A stretch of DNA of 23,230 nucleotides from a virus: positions 1 through 23,230 of IMG/VR virus record IMGVR_UViG_3300047284_000200. One strand, given 5' to 3'. Below, one piece after another: positions 11,958 through 17,220 of the stretch (positions are counted from its first letter, which is position 1; every line of letters starts with the position of its first letter). The position numbers and the translations under genes were made by a program. The notes beneath the pieces were generated by a model. It ran no database searches, had not been told where the DNA came from, and was given only the letters and a program-made list of their open reading frames with translations.

Positions 11958-12098
11958 TTCGGGTTTTGACCCCAGTGGTGGCAAGGGTTCTCAGGCAAGA
12001 CACAGCCGAGACTGACAGCAGCAGCAGACCCTAGCATCATTCCCCACTGTGCCAGTTGCTCAAAGTGTCCACCATTCTCCCCATTGCCCCCCATTTGC

Positions 12099-12107
12099 TG
12101 CCATACT
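12099..12107 (+). promoter_or_regulatory. Possible extended -10 promoter
   Basis: TGC-CATACT matches the extended -10 of copies 2, 5 and 6, but there is no TTGAC 17 bp upstream and no box. It lies 25 bases before ATG 12133, so it may need an activator or be weak. Confidence 0.45.
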
Positions 12108-12132
12108 AATCACATCAAACGAAATCAAGCAA

Positions 12133-12297
12133 ATGCGAATCGACGTTAAGTGCAGTGCTGCTCCCTGGGAGAACACTACCACTGATCTGGATAAAGCATA
12201 CGATCTGGCATATAATTTGAGTGAAGAGTATCAGTGTGATGTAGACCTTCGTTATAACGAGACTGGCATCATCTTCACCACTGTTTCTGCATACTGA
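12133..12297 (+). CDS. Small hypothetical protein
   Basis: 54 aa, starting MRIDVKCSAAPWENTTTDLD. The layout strand, helix (KAYDLAYNLSEEYQ), strand pair (CDVDLRYNETGIIFTTV) fits a tiny alpha/beta domain. ATG 12133 is chosen because earlier in-frame codons lie upstream of the possible -10 at 12102. Function unknown. Confidence 0.7.
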   Translation: MRIDVKCSAAPWENTTTDLDKAYDLAYNLSEEYQCDVDLRYNETGIIFTTVSAY

Positions 12298-12306
12298 GTC
12301 GCAATC

Positions 12307-12519
12307 ATGAATCTGTATATCATCAACGAAGTTCTGTCTGATTATACCTCTGGCATGGTAGTTATTGCTGCTGAGTCTAAAGAATTGGCACGAGAGTTCT
12401 TTATTGCTGAGTTCAGTGAGTATCATGCTGAAGAGTTCGATAAGTATGCAAAGTTCACTGTTATCGAAGGTGTGAATCATCCTGCTGGTATTGTAGACTA
12501 TGTGTACGGTGGTGGTTGA
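12307..12519 (+). CDS. Small acidic conserved hypothetical protein
   Basis: 70 aa, starting MNLYIINEVLSDYTSGMVVI. Strand, helix (ESKELAREFFIAEFSEY), then a strand (AKFTVIEGV) and a Gly-rich tail: a common layout for small phage alpha/beta proteins that start 'MxLYIIxEVLxDYTxGxxVVxA'. The stop overlaps the next start as TGATG. Function unknown. Confidence 0.75.
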   Translation: MNLYIINEVLSDYTSGMVVIAAESKELAREFFIAEFSEYHAEEFDKYAKFTVIEGVNHPAGIVDYVYGGG

Positions 12520-12701
12520 TGACTTTTGAATTTTTACTTGCTGCCATCCTATCAGCAAAGCAAGCAAATTCGATCCCAAATCCTGAATATGTGGATCGTT
12601 ATTGTTCTGAGTTAGTTGGTATCCCATACGCATCTGACAACTTTAGTGATAGTGAATGGGTGCAATTTAAGACATGCAGAGAAGTTATGGGTAGCAGGTA
12701 G
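12519..12701 (+). CDS. Small hypothetical protein
   Basis: 60 aa, starting MTFEFLLAAILSAKQANSIP. The first 14 residues are hydrophobic but are followed by only weakly polar residues; a membrane anchor is possible but not clear. C-terminal part is acidic with two Cys. It ends 4 bases before the box at 12706. Function unknown. Confidence 0.65.
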   Translation: MTFEFLLAAILSAKQANSIPNPEYVDRYCSELVGIPYASDNFSDSEWVQFKTCREVMGSR

Positions 12702-12705
12702 ACCC

Positions 12706-12759
12706 ATAAGCAACACTGATCAGAAAATGCTTGACTCTGCCCCTGATCCGTGCCATACT
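12706..12759 (+). promoter_or_regulatory. Box-linked promoter (copy 5)
   Basis: Box ATAAGCAACACTGATC at 12706-12721, 9 bp, TTGACT at 12731-12736, 17 bp, extended -10 TGC-CATACT at 12751-12759. GATCAG (12718-12723) can pair with CTGATC (12743-12748) around the -35. It drives 12785-13875. Confidence 0.9.
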
Positions 12760-12784
12760 ATGTTCATCAACCAAAGGGAACGCA

Positions 12785-13012
12785 ATGCACCCCTATTTCA
12801 CAACCAACTTCGCAGATCGTGAGATGTTTGCTTATAATTCCTACCGTGAAAAGCAACGTGCTGAGATTGATCGAATCAACGCACATCCTGAGCAACGCAT
12901 GAAGTATTGCTTCTCATTCATGCAAGGTGCTGACACTGAAACCCGTAAAAAGTGTTTCGATAAAATTGCAGAATACTCTGCACAACTTGACTACTCCGAA
13001 GCACACTACTGA
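12785..13012 (+). CDS. Small hypothetical protein
   Basis: 75 aa, starting MHPYFTTNFADREMFAYNSY. Mostly helical and charged (REKQRAEIDRINAHPEQRM, then TETRKKCFDKIAEYSAQL). AAAGGGAACGCA gives a modest ribosome-binding site. First gene after the promoter at 12731; the in-frame ATG in the -35 region is excluded. Function unknown. Confidence 0.75.
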   Translation: MHPYFTTNFADREMFAYNSYREKQRAEIDRINAHPEQRMKYCFSFMQGADTETRKKCFDKIAEYSAQLDYSEAHY

Positions 13013-13041
13013 TTCATTCTTTACACTCAACACACAAACAA

Positions 13042-13320
13042 ATGACTGAGTTTATCTGCATCACTTTCGGTCCTTCTGATGATGTTGCTCGCAACGGTTG
13101 GTGGAATCGTAAAGAACGATTCAGCACACAACGACGTGCCGAACGTTGTGGTCTTGAGCAACTTTCTAATGCTGGAACTTTCGGTTATGTTGTCATCGAA
13201 GAGACCGAAGATTCTTGGGAAGTTGTAGACGAACTGGGTGCACCTGCTCACGCAGTTTCTATCACTGCCAAAGGTTTCACCTATCAGGTACAACCTGCTC
13301 CTGCACTTGTCCTCGTCTGA
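13042..13320 (+). CDS. Small hypothetical protein
   Basis: 92 aa, starting MTEFICITFGPSDDVARNGW. A strand with a Gly turn leads to a basic helix (RFSTQRRAERCGLEQLSNAG), then strands TFGYVVIEETEDSWEVV and a Pro/Val-rich end. This looks like a compact alpha/beta fold. No family recognised. Confidence 0.7.
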   Translation: MTEFICITFGPSDDVARNGWWNRKERFSTQRRAERCGLEQLSNAGTFGYVVIEETEDSWEVVDELGAPAHAVSITAKGFTYQVQPAPALVLV

Positions 13321-13331
13321 TCTAAACTAAC

Positions 13332-13589
13332 ATGGCACGAACTCTTCAACAACTCCAACAATCTGTTGCTCGTCTGATAGATCAACAGGGACCAGATGCA
13401 CCTGTTGCTGCATTTATCTTCACAATGGAAGATGTATTCCTGATTGATGAAGATACACTAGAAGAAACACCTCTGCCTGTAGATGTGTGTGCTGATGTTC
13501 TCAATGAAGTCGAAGATTCCGACTATATTTGTGAACAAGTGTTCGAGATGATTGATGATGAACTGACCCGTAAAGGAGTGAAGAAGTGA
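13332..13589 (+). CDS. Small acidic hypothetical protein
   Basis: 85 aa, starting MARTLQQLQQSVARLIDQQG. An N-terminal helix is followed by a strand (APVAAFIFTMEDVFLID) and a very acidic C-terminal part (LNEVEDSDYICEQVFEMIDD). The stop overlaps the GTG start of the next gene as GTGA. The pattern of a helix and a central strand with 'xxDVFxID' recurs in small cyanophage proteins. Function unknown. Confidence 0.75.
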   Translation: MARTLQQLQQSVARLIDQQGPDAPVAAFIFTMEDVFLIDEDTLEETPLPVDVCADVLNEVEDSDYICEQVFEMIDDELTRKGVKK

Positions 13590-13744
13590 ACAAACAAATG
13601 CAAATGATTGACATTCTGAAACAAGAATGTCGCAACGATTACGACTTGCTCAATCAAATCATTGAGGAATATGTGTTAGGACTCAGTGAGAGTGAGTCTG
13701 ACGTTTTAGAGGATTTCATTGTCAACAATTTCGGAGAACTTTGA
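13586..13744 (+). CDS. Small acidic helical protein (GTG start)
   Basis: 52 aa. GTG 13586 is preferred over ATG 13598 because AGGAG lies 8 bases before it (13573-13577) and it overlaps the upstream stop. The protein (NKQMQMIDILKQECRNDYDL, then an acidic helix ending VNNFGEL) is fully helical. The stop overlaps the next start as TGATG. Function unknown. Confidence 0.7.
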   Translation: MNKQMQMIDILKQECRNDYDLLNQIIEEYVLGLSESESDVLEDFIVNNFGEL

Positions 13745-13875
13745 TGAAACCCAAGTATTTTGGTGCTGGCATCTTTGCACTGGTTGTGATGATCGGTTGG
13801 AACGTGTTTCTGATTCAACGTGATGCGGAACTGTTCCGTGCTATTGAACAACCAAATGCGGAAGTTCGCAAGTAA
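13744..13875 (+). CDS. Small single-pass membrane protein
   Basis: 43 aa. After MKPKYF comes one hydrophobic segment (GAGIFALVVMIGWNVFLI, about residues 7-24), then a charged tail (QRDAELFRAIEQPNAEVRK). Basic N-terminus suggests N-in topology. Last gene of the 12785-13875 unit. Similar tiny phage membrane proteins are of unknown role. Confidence 0.7.
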   Translation: MKPKYFGAGIFALVVMIGWNVFLIQRDAELFRAIEQPNAEVRK

Positions 13876-13891
13876 AAACTCATAAATGCTG

Positions 13892-13957
13892 CTTATCAGA
13901 CCCATAAGCAACACTTATCCAAAACCCCTTGACTTTCCCCCTGATCCCTGCCATACT
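13892..13957 (+). promoter_or_regulatory. Box-linked promoter (copy 6), with an extra half-site
   Basis: CTTATC at 13892-13897, 6 bp, then box ATAAGCAACACTTATC at 13904-13919 (a dyad, ATAAG N5 CTTAT), 9 bp, TTGACT at 13929-13934, 17 bp, extended -10 TGC-CATACT at 13949-13957. No -35 hairpin. It drives 14004-15070. Confidence 0.9.
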
Positions 13958-13966
13958 ATGTTCATC

Positions 13967-13986
13967 GGGGGTTGAGAGAGATCCCC
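13967..13986 (+). other. Hairpin at the 5' end of the leader
   Basis: GGGGGT (13967-13972) pairs with ATCCCC (13981-13986), with one G-T pair, around TGAGAGAG. The expected transcript start is near 13964, so the hairpin would cap the very 5' end of the message. Confidence 0.5.
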
Positions 13987-14003
13987 ACCACTAACATCCT
14001 CAA

Positions 14004-14255
14004 ATGACTAACACTTTCCAAACCAACATTGCTGACAAAGGTTACAACGGTTGGACTAACTACGAAACCTGGAATGTTGCTCTCTGGATTCAAAATGATG
14101 AGAGTCTGTATGATTTTGCAAAGGATTGCACCTCTTATGATGATCTGATTGCTGGTCTGTATGATTGTGGTTCGAAGGAAACTCCTGACGGTGTGAAGTG
14201 GAACGATTCGAAAGTTAATCACATTGAGATCAACGAAATGCTCGAAGATCTCTGA
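14004..14255 (+). CDS. Conserved phage protein with the NYETWNVALWIxNDE motif
   Basis: 83 aa. The segment GYNGWTNYETWNVALWIQND (about residues 13-32) is a strong signature of a small family found in many phages and some bacteria, with no known function. After it come a helix (DFAKDCTSYDDLIAGLYDCG) and VKWNDSKVNHIEINEMLEDL. First gene behind the promoter at 13929; the leader begins with a hairpin. Family recognition is good, biological role unknown. Confidence 0.85.
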   Translation: MTNTFQTNIADKGYNGWTNYETWNVALWIQNDESLYDFAKDCTSYDDLIAGLYDCGSKETPDGVKWNDSKVNHIEINEMLEDL

Positions 14256-14259
14256 TTAA

Positions 14260-14412
14260 ATGTCTCGCAAATTAACCTGCAAATCTCCCAACATGCTGAA
14301 CCTCGCAACTCTATTAATCGTCCTGCTGTGTATTCTCTCACCACAGTTCAGGTATAACGTAGGAAGCACATTCATTTGGATTGGTAACACTCTGCAAGGT
14401 GAAATCAAATGA
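14260..14412 (+). CDS. Small membrane protein
   Basis: 50 aa. A basic N-terminus (MSRKLTCKSPNM) precedes a hydrophobic segment (LATLLIVLLCILSP, about residues 15-28). A second weakly hydrophobic part (NVGSTFIWIGNTLQGEIK) follows. It overlaps the next gene by ATGA. Family not recognised. Confidence 0.65.
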   Translation: MSRKLTCKSPNMLNLATLLIVLLCILSPQFRYNVGSTFIWIGNTLQGEIK

Positions 14413-14510
14413 GTCGGGAGCAACGTCAAACGAACCAAGTTCGGACACAAACACAACAAATCCGATCTATACTATTCAACAAGAAACCAACATTTAAGAC
14501 TCACAAATGA
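14409..14510 (+). CDS. Tiny basic Gln-rich protein
   Basis: 33 aa, starting MSREQRQTNQVRTQTQQIRS. Only 33 residues, but it is joined by ATGA overlaps to both neighbours, which supports real translation. Rich in Gln, Arg and Lys and probably disordered. It might only serve to couple translation of the genes on each side. Confidence 0.5.
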   Translation: MSREQRQTNQVRTQTQQIRSILFNKKPTFKTHK

Positions 14511-14761
14511 GCAAAGATCTGTACACTGAAATCATCAACAACGAACAAATGACTAACACCTTCGATCGTGATTCTCTCATCTCCGATTATGCTGAACTGG
14601 TCGTAGATGACATGGATTTGAAAACACTTGTTCAACTTGCTTATGATATGATCTGTGAGAATATGGAACGAATGACTGATAATGAGATTGTAGAAGATGT
14701 GAATAATTGCTATCCTGAATTGCTCGAACAGTATAGCATTGATCCTGATATGTACCTCTGA
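14507..14761 (+). CDS. Small acidic conserved hypothetical protein
   Basis: 84 aa. From about residue 20 the pattern RDSLISDYAELVVDDMDLKT followed by LVQLAYDMICENMERMTDNE is fully helical and acidic, and it recurs in cyanophages as a protein of unknown role. ATG 14507 overlaps the upstream stop. ATG 14549, in MTNTFDRDSL, is a plausible second start. Confidence 0.75.
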   Translation: MSKDLYTEIINNEQMTNTFDRDSLISDYAELVVDDMDLKTLVQLAYDMICENMERMTDNEIVEDVNNCYPELLEQYSIDPDMYL

Positions 14762-14775
14762 TCATTAACACTATC

Positions 14776-14931
14776 ATGAACACCAATACTAACAAGATGA
14801 ATCACGATTACTATAACACTGATTACATTGAGAGGGAAGATCTAGATTGGGATGATATGCTAACACCTGATCAATACCTCGATCATTTGGATAGACGACT
14901 CTTTGAAAAGTCCAACCGATTCTATGATTGA
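14776..14931 (+). CDS. Small acidic Asp/Tyr-rich protein
   Basis: 51 aa, starting MNTNTNKMNHDYYNTDYIER. A low-complexity Asn/Tyr N-terminus is followed by an acidic helix (REDLDWDDMLTPDQYLDHLD). Overlaps the next gene by 8 bases. Function unknown. Confidence 0.6.
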   Translation: MNTNTNKMNHDYYNTDYIEREDLDWDDMLTPDQYLDHLDRRLFEKSNRFYD

Positions 14932-15070
14932 AATGAACCGCATCTTAACTAACATCAACGAAGACAATCTAGAGGAAATCATCCTAGAAGAGATTCTCCC
15001 TTTAGATGATACACAACTCGAAAAGTATGTGAATGAGTTAGTTGCGGAAATGTTTTCCACAAAAGTATGA
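14924..15070 (+). CDS. Small acidic helical protein
   Basis: 48 aa, starting MIEMNRILTNINEDNLEEII. Two acidic helices with Leu/Ile ridges (NLEEIILEEILPLDDTQLEK, then YVNELVAEMF). ATG 14933 is an alternative start. Its last codons contain the first of three TTTTCCACA motifs. Function unknown. Confidence 0.65.
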   Translation: MIEMNRILTNINEDNLEEIILEEILPLDDTQLEKYVNELVAEMFSTKV

Positions 15071-15095
15071 AAATTGTGGAAAAACCTGTGGAAAA
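15053..15095. promoter_or_regulatory. Cluster of three DnaA-box-like motifs
   Basis: TTTTCCACA at 15053-15061 on the + strand, and TGTGGAAAA (the same motif on the minus strand) at 15075-15083 and 15087-15095. All three are identical to TTTTCCACA, the form usually given for cyanobacterial DnaA boxes. The two minus-strand copies are 12 bp apart, about one helix turn. AT-rich sequence and an inverted repeat follow. Confidence 0.6.
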
Positions 15096-15100
15096 TTAAA

Positions 15101-15120
15101 TACCTAAAAAAATATAGGTA
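15101..15120. repeat. AT-rich inverted repeat
   Basis: TACCTA (15101-15106) and TAGGTA (15115-15120) are exact complements around the 8-base AAAAAATA. It follows the DnaA-box cluster and might be an unwinding or cruciform element. No T tract on the + strand. Confidence 0.6.
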
Positions 15121-15219
15121 GTGTGTTCAATAGAGAGAGAAATAGGTCTGGTTGATGTAAGTTAAGCCGACAATACCACGAAACTCCGAGATTGTCAAGA
15201 TGCCACCCCATCAGGATCA

Positions 15220-15285
15220 CTTATCACCCACATAAGCAACACTTATCCCAAACTGCTTGACAGACCCCTCTAAATGCCCTATATT
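15220..15285 (+). promoter_or_regulatory. Box-linked promoter (copy 7), with an extra half-site
   Basis: CTTATC at 15220-15225, 6 bp, box ATAAGCAACACTTATC at 15232-15247, 9 bp, TTGACA at 15257-15262, 17 bp, TATATT at 15280-15285. The arrangement CTTATC N6 ATAAG N5 CTTATC is the same as at copy 6. It drives the gene at 15354. No -35 hairpin. Confidence 0.9.
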
Positions 15286-15291
15286 AAGTGC

Positions 15292-15325
15292 ATCGGAGGG
15301 AAGGGAAACAACCCACCACCCCGAT
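15292..15325 (+). other. Leader hairpin
   Basis: ATCGG (15292-15296) pairs with CCGAT (15321-15325), with a smaller GGG/CCC pair inside (15303-15305 and 15312-15314). It starts at the expected transcript start, as at 13967. Confidence 0.4.
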
Positions 15326-15353
15326 AACTCCAAACCCCCTTCAATCGTCTCCC

Positions 15354-15677
15354 ATGCGTAAGATCGAACGTCTGATGAATGCTGCTATCACTGCTGGCAA
15401 AGATTGGAAACTCGATAACACCGAGGTTCTGTACTTCTCTGGTCATGATAAGTCTCAGGTTTATCTGCATGGCAATCTGATTGCTGAGATCGGTCCTACC
15501 TATATCGAACTGTTCGATGGTGGTTGGCAAACTCCTACCACAAAGTCCCGTCTGAATGCTATTCTCTCCGAGCATGGTATTCCTGGTGAAGGTGTATTCC
15601 AGAAGAAAGGAGAATGGTTCTTCAAGTCTAACGACTATGGCACGATTCCCTTCTTCTCGGGTATGCGTATTGCCTAA
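15354..15677 (+). CDS. Conserved hypothetical protein
   Basis: 107 aa from ATG 15354, starting MRKIERLMNAAITAGKDWKL. Helix first, then a beta-rich part (EVLYFSGHDKSQVYLHGNLI, then GPTYIELFDGGWQTPTT), a helix (KSRLNAILSEHG) and a final strand region (GEWFFKSNDYGTIPFFSG). This resembles a conserved cyanophage protein of unknown role. An upstream in-frame ATG at 15288 lies at or before the transcript start and is excluded. Confidence 0.8.
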   Translation: MRKIERLMNAAITAGKDWKLDNTEVLYFSGHDKSQVYLHGNLIAEIGPTYIELFDGGWQTPTTKSRLNAILSEHGIPGEGVFQKKGEWFFKSNDYGTIPFFSGMRIA

Positions 15678-15748
15678 AGATCTGTCCTGGTGATGACACT
15701 AAACTCACCACACTTCACACTCACTAACTAACAACGAACGAACTCATT

Positions 15749-15901
15749 ATGTCTAAGCAAGTGATGATCAACATGCTGCGTCAGGGTAACACTGGTGCTG
15801 AGATTCTCTCGATTCTCGATGCCCTCACCTCTGACACTGTAGAGACCTCTGAGATGCCCTCAGACGTGCCATCTCCGACTCTGGAGTATATCGACTTCTG
15901 A
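15749..15901 (+). CDS. Small conserved cyanophage hypothetical protein
   Basis: 50 aa, starting MSKQVMINMLRQGNTGAEIL. An N-terminal helix-turn-helix-like stretch (MINMLRQGNTGAEILSILDA) is followed by an acidic, Ser/Pro-rich tail ending EYIDF. The first part recurs in T4-like cyanophages. It could bind DNA, but 50 residues with one helix pair are not enough to say so. Last gene before the boundary to the structural region. Confidence 0.75.
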   Translation: MSKQVMINMLRQGNTGAEILSILDALTSDTVETSEMPSDVPSPTLEYIDF

Positions 15902-15919
15902 TCTAGTTAGAGTGACCTT

Positions 15920-15941
15920 GGAGGGGCATTCTGACCCCTCC
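15920..15941 (+). terminator. Hairpin, probable end of the accessory units
   Basis: GGAGGGG (15920-15926), loop CATTCTGA, CCCCTCC (15935-15941), a perfect 7-bp stem. It is followed by TCGACTATAAAAAGC rather than a T tract, so it may be a processing or pausing hairpin instead of an intrinsic terminator. Confidence 0.55.
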
Positions 15942-16005
15942 TCGACTATAAAAAGCAAAGACACTGTTAATCTATAACGGTCCCTAGTACCCCCCCTCGA
16001 TATAT

Positions 16006-16013
16006 CATAAATC
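16006..16013 (+). promoter_or_regulatory. Late-promoter-like motif
   Basis: CATAAATC differs from the T4-type late motif (N)ATAAATA in the last base. It lies 44 bases before the first late-type gene. Weak evidence alone. Confidence 0.35.
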
Positions 16014-16056
16014 TTTTTTTAAGTACCTAGATCTCAAAATTTTTTCGGAGGTAAAA

Positions 16057-16485
16057 ATGCCCCTACAGGATTACGTTGGAAAACCTTGGGACCATGATGG
16101 TGGTTCGAATTGCTTCACAGTGGCACAGGAGGTCCTCAAAGGGGAACTCGGAATCGATCTGTTCCCTCAGTATGACGAGATGCGAAAGGACGAGGGTATC
16201 GACACCTATTTCAACTGGTGGGACCGTCGTGAGAGTTCCTGGTACTTGGATCTCATGGAAGAAGAGGGTTGGAGAGAAATCCCTCTCAGTGATCTTAAAT
16301 TTGGAGATGGATTACTGTTTTGTCTCGCAAGTAAGATTCCCAATCACTGTGCTGTGTATGTTGGAGACAATCAAATCATTCACCAGTTAGCATTTAGTGA
16401 ATCTCGGATGGATCCTTTCTATGAGGGGTCCACAATGTACAAGAGGGTCCACATGGCACTCCGACACCACTCACAATTCGTATAA
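16057..16485 (+). CDS. NlpC/P60-like cysteine peptidase
   Basis: 142 aa. GGSNCFTVAQEVL puts Cys19 at the start of a helix, as in NlpC/P60 peptidases. FGDGLLFCL and NHCAVYVGDNQIIHQ supply the following strands with His97 as catalytic candidate and His109 (or a nearby polar residue) as third partner. Family members cut peptidoglycan cross-peptides; in tailed phages they often sit in the tail tip and open the cell wall on entry (lambda gpK type). Its place before the tail genes supports a tail-lysin role over host lysis. GGAGG lies 6 bases before the start. Family call good, exact role inferred. Confidence 0.8.
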   Translation: MPLQDYVGKPWDHDGGSNCFTVAQEVLKGELGIDLFPQYDEMRKDEGIDTYFNWWDRRESSWYLDLMEEEGWREIPLSDLKFGDGLLFCLASKIPNHCAVYVGDNQIIHQLAFSESRMDPFYEGSTMYKRVHMALRHHSQFV

Positions 16486-16509
16486 GTATTATTAGAGATG
16501 ACACCTACC

Positions 16510-16677
16510 ATGAAACTTCGTCAGAAAAAACTTGTGAATGTTACCCTTACAGCAGAGGAAGTCAACCTTTTGATCAATACTCTTCAACCAATTGCTGAAG
16601 ATGATGGGAATGTTGACACACTTCTCACTGAACTCAAGTTGCAGACAGTGTGGAGAAATGAGAAATACATCGATTGA
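16510..16677 (+). CDS. Small hypothetical protein
   Basis: 55 aa, starting MKLRQKKLVNVTLTAEEVNL. A strand (KLVNVTLTAEE) leads to a helix (VNLLINTLQPIAEDDG) and a second helix with LLTELKLQTVWRNEKY. A familiar small-phage layout without known function. It lies between the NlpC/P60-like and AbrB-like genes. Confidence 0.7.
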   Translation: MKLRQKKLVNVTLTAEEVNLLINTLQPIAEDDGNVDTLLTELKLQTVWRNEKYID

Positions 16678-16698
16678 TATATAAAAAAGTTATCAATC

Positions 16699-16869
16699 AT
16701 GTCTATGTCAAAAAAATTCGTTGTTACCTTAGAAGAAGATGAGTCAGGTAACCTTCTGTGTCCCATTCCTGAGGAAATTGTAGAGGAATTGGGACTTGTT
16801 GAGGGTGATATGTTCGATTATTCCTTGGATGGAGAGTGTATTCTTCTGACTCCAGTAGTGAACGAGTGA
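16699..16869 (+). CDS. SpoVT/AbrB-like (MazE-type) small DNA-binding protein
   Basis: 56 aa. After MSMSKKF the pattern VVTLEEDESGNLLCPIPEEI, then VEELGLVEGDMFDYSLDGEC and ILLTPV, fits the swapped-hairpin AbrB fold: strand, 'IPEEIVEELGLVEGD' turn-helix, strand pair. Known members bind DNA as dimers or act as antitoxins. No toxin gene follows, so a free-standing regulator is more likely. Cyanobacteria have their own cyAbrB regulators of nitrogen and carbon balance, but this small protein has the more general AbrB layout. A link to the repeated box is possible but untested. Confidence 0.8.
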   Translation: MSMSKKFVVTLEEDESGNLLCPIPEEIVEELGLVEGDMFDYSLDGECILLTPVVNE

Positions 16870-16902
16870 AAAAAACCGTAAAAAACGTCGTTGGAGTGAA
16901 GA

Positions 16903-17214
16903 ATGGAATCAGATTATTACCCTTATGCGGAAACTACTGAGAATATTGGAGAAGTAAACACTTATCCTACTGAAAATATTCCTGAATTTGCGGATAAGTG
17001 GGAAGAAAATGAGTACTGTCATGGTATTATTGCCCAATCACTGAACAATCTTGCGGATCGAATCAAGGCAATTGAAGATTTTCTACAAAAATTCCCCGAG
17101 CCTGGTCCTGACATGATCAAATATCGTCCTGATGGGCAGGAAAATCATCTAAATATCAAGGAATTGTTCGACGATATCTACTCTCGACTAAATAGAATCG
17201 ACGAAAAACCTTAA
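16903..17214 (+). CDS. Acidic hypothetical protein, late region
   Basis: 103 aa, starting MESDYYPYAETTENIGEVNT. The N-terminal third is extended and acidic; the middle is a coiled-coil-like helix (HGIIAQSLNNLADRIKAIED, FLQKF) and the end a second helix (LNIKELFDDIYSRLNRIDE). It ends 6 bases before the large tail gene, so it may be a small structural or chaperone partner of that protein. No family recognised. Confidence 0.7.
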   Translation: MESDYYPYAETTENIGEVNTYPTENIPEFADKWEENEYCHGIIAQSLNNLADRIKAIEDFLQKFPEPGPDMIKYRPDGQENHLNIKELFDDIYSRLNRIDEKP

Positions 17215-17220
17215 TTTGGA

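Larger units (their letters stand above)
11876..12132 (+). other. Non-coding stretch after the helicase gene
   Basis: About 257 bases without a supported gene. It holds the large hairpin at 11904-11947, a short TTTTGACC within GGG...CCC (11962-11973) that looks like a decayed hairpin/-35, a C-rich stretch (12070-12092) and an extended -10 at 12099-12107. No tRNA-like fold was seen. Confidence 0.6.
15071..15353. other. Non-coding stretch with DnaA-box cluster and promoter
   Basis: About 283 bases with no supported gene. From left to right: two of the three DnaA-box-like motifs, an AT-rich inverted repeat (15101-15120), a stretch with no clear signal (15121-15219), and the box-linked promoter with its leader (15220-15353). 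Confidence 0.6.
15902..16056 (+). other. Boundary stretch before the late genes
   Basis: 155 bases without a gene, holding a strong hairpin (15920-15941), a C7 run, an AT-rich part with the late-promoter-like CATAAATC (16006-16013), and the GGAGG ribosome-binding site of the NlpC/P60-like gene (16047-16051). Confidence 0.6.

Noticed and set aside
11966-11994. TTGACC within a small hairpin, as a promoter -35
   Set aside because: The position 17 bp downstream reads TCTCAG, not a -10. Kept only as a possible decayed module.
10622-12094. 490-codon open frame on the minus strand opposite the helicase gene
   Set aside because: It mirrors the helicase gene codon for codon, has no recognisable domain, and the + strand frame carries all SF2 helicase motifs. 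A minus-strand gene would also run against every other gene here.
11876-15353. tRNA genes or CRISPR arrays in the non-coding stretches
   Set aside because: No cloverleaf with a T-loop GTTCRA-type sequence and no regularly spaced repeats were seen. The seven boxes are far apart and tied to promoters, not spaced like CRISPR repeats.
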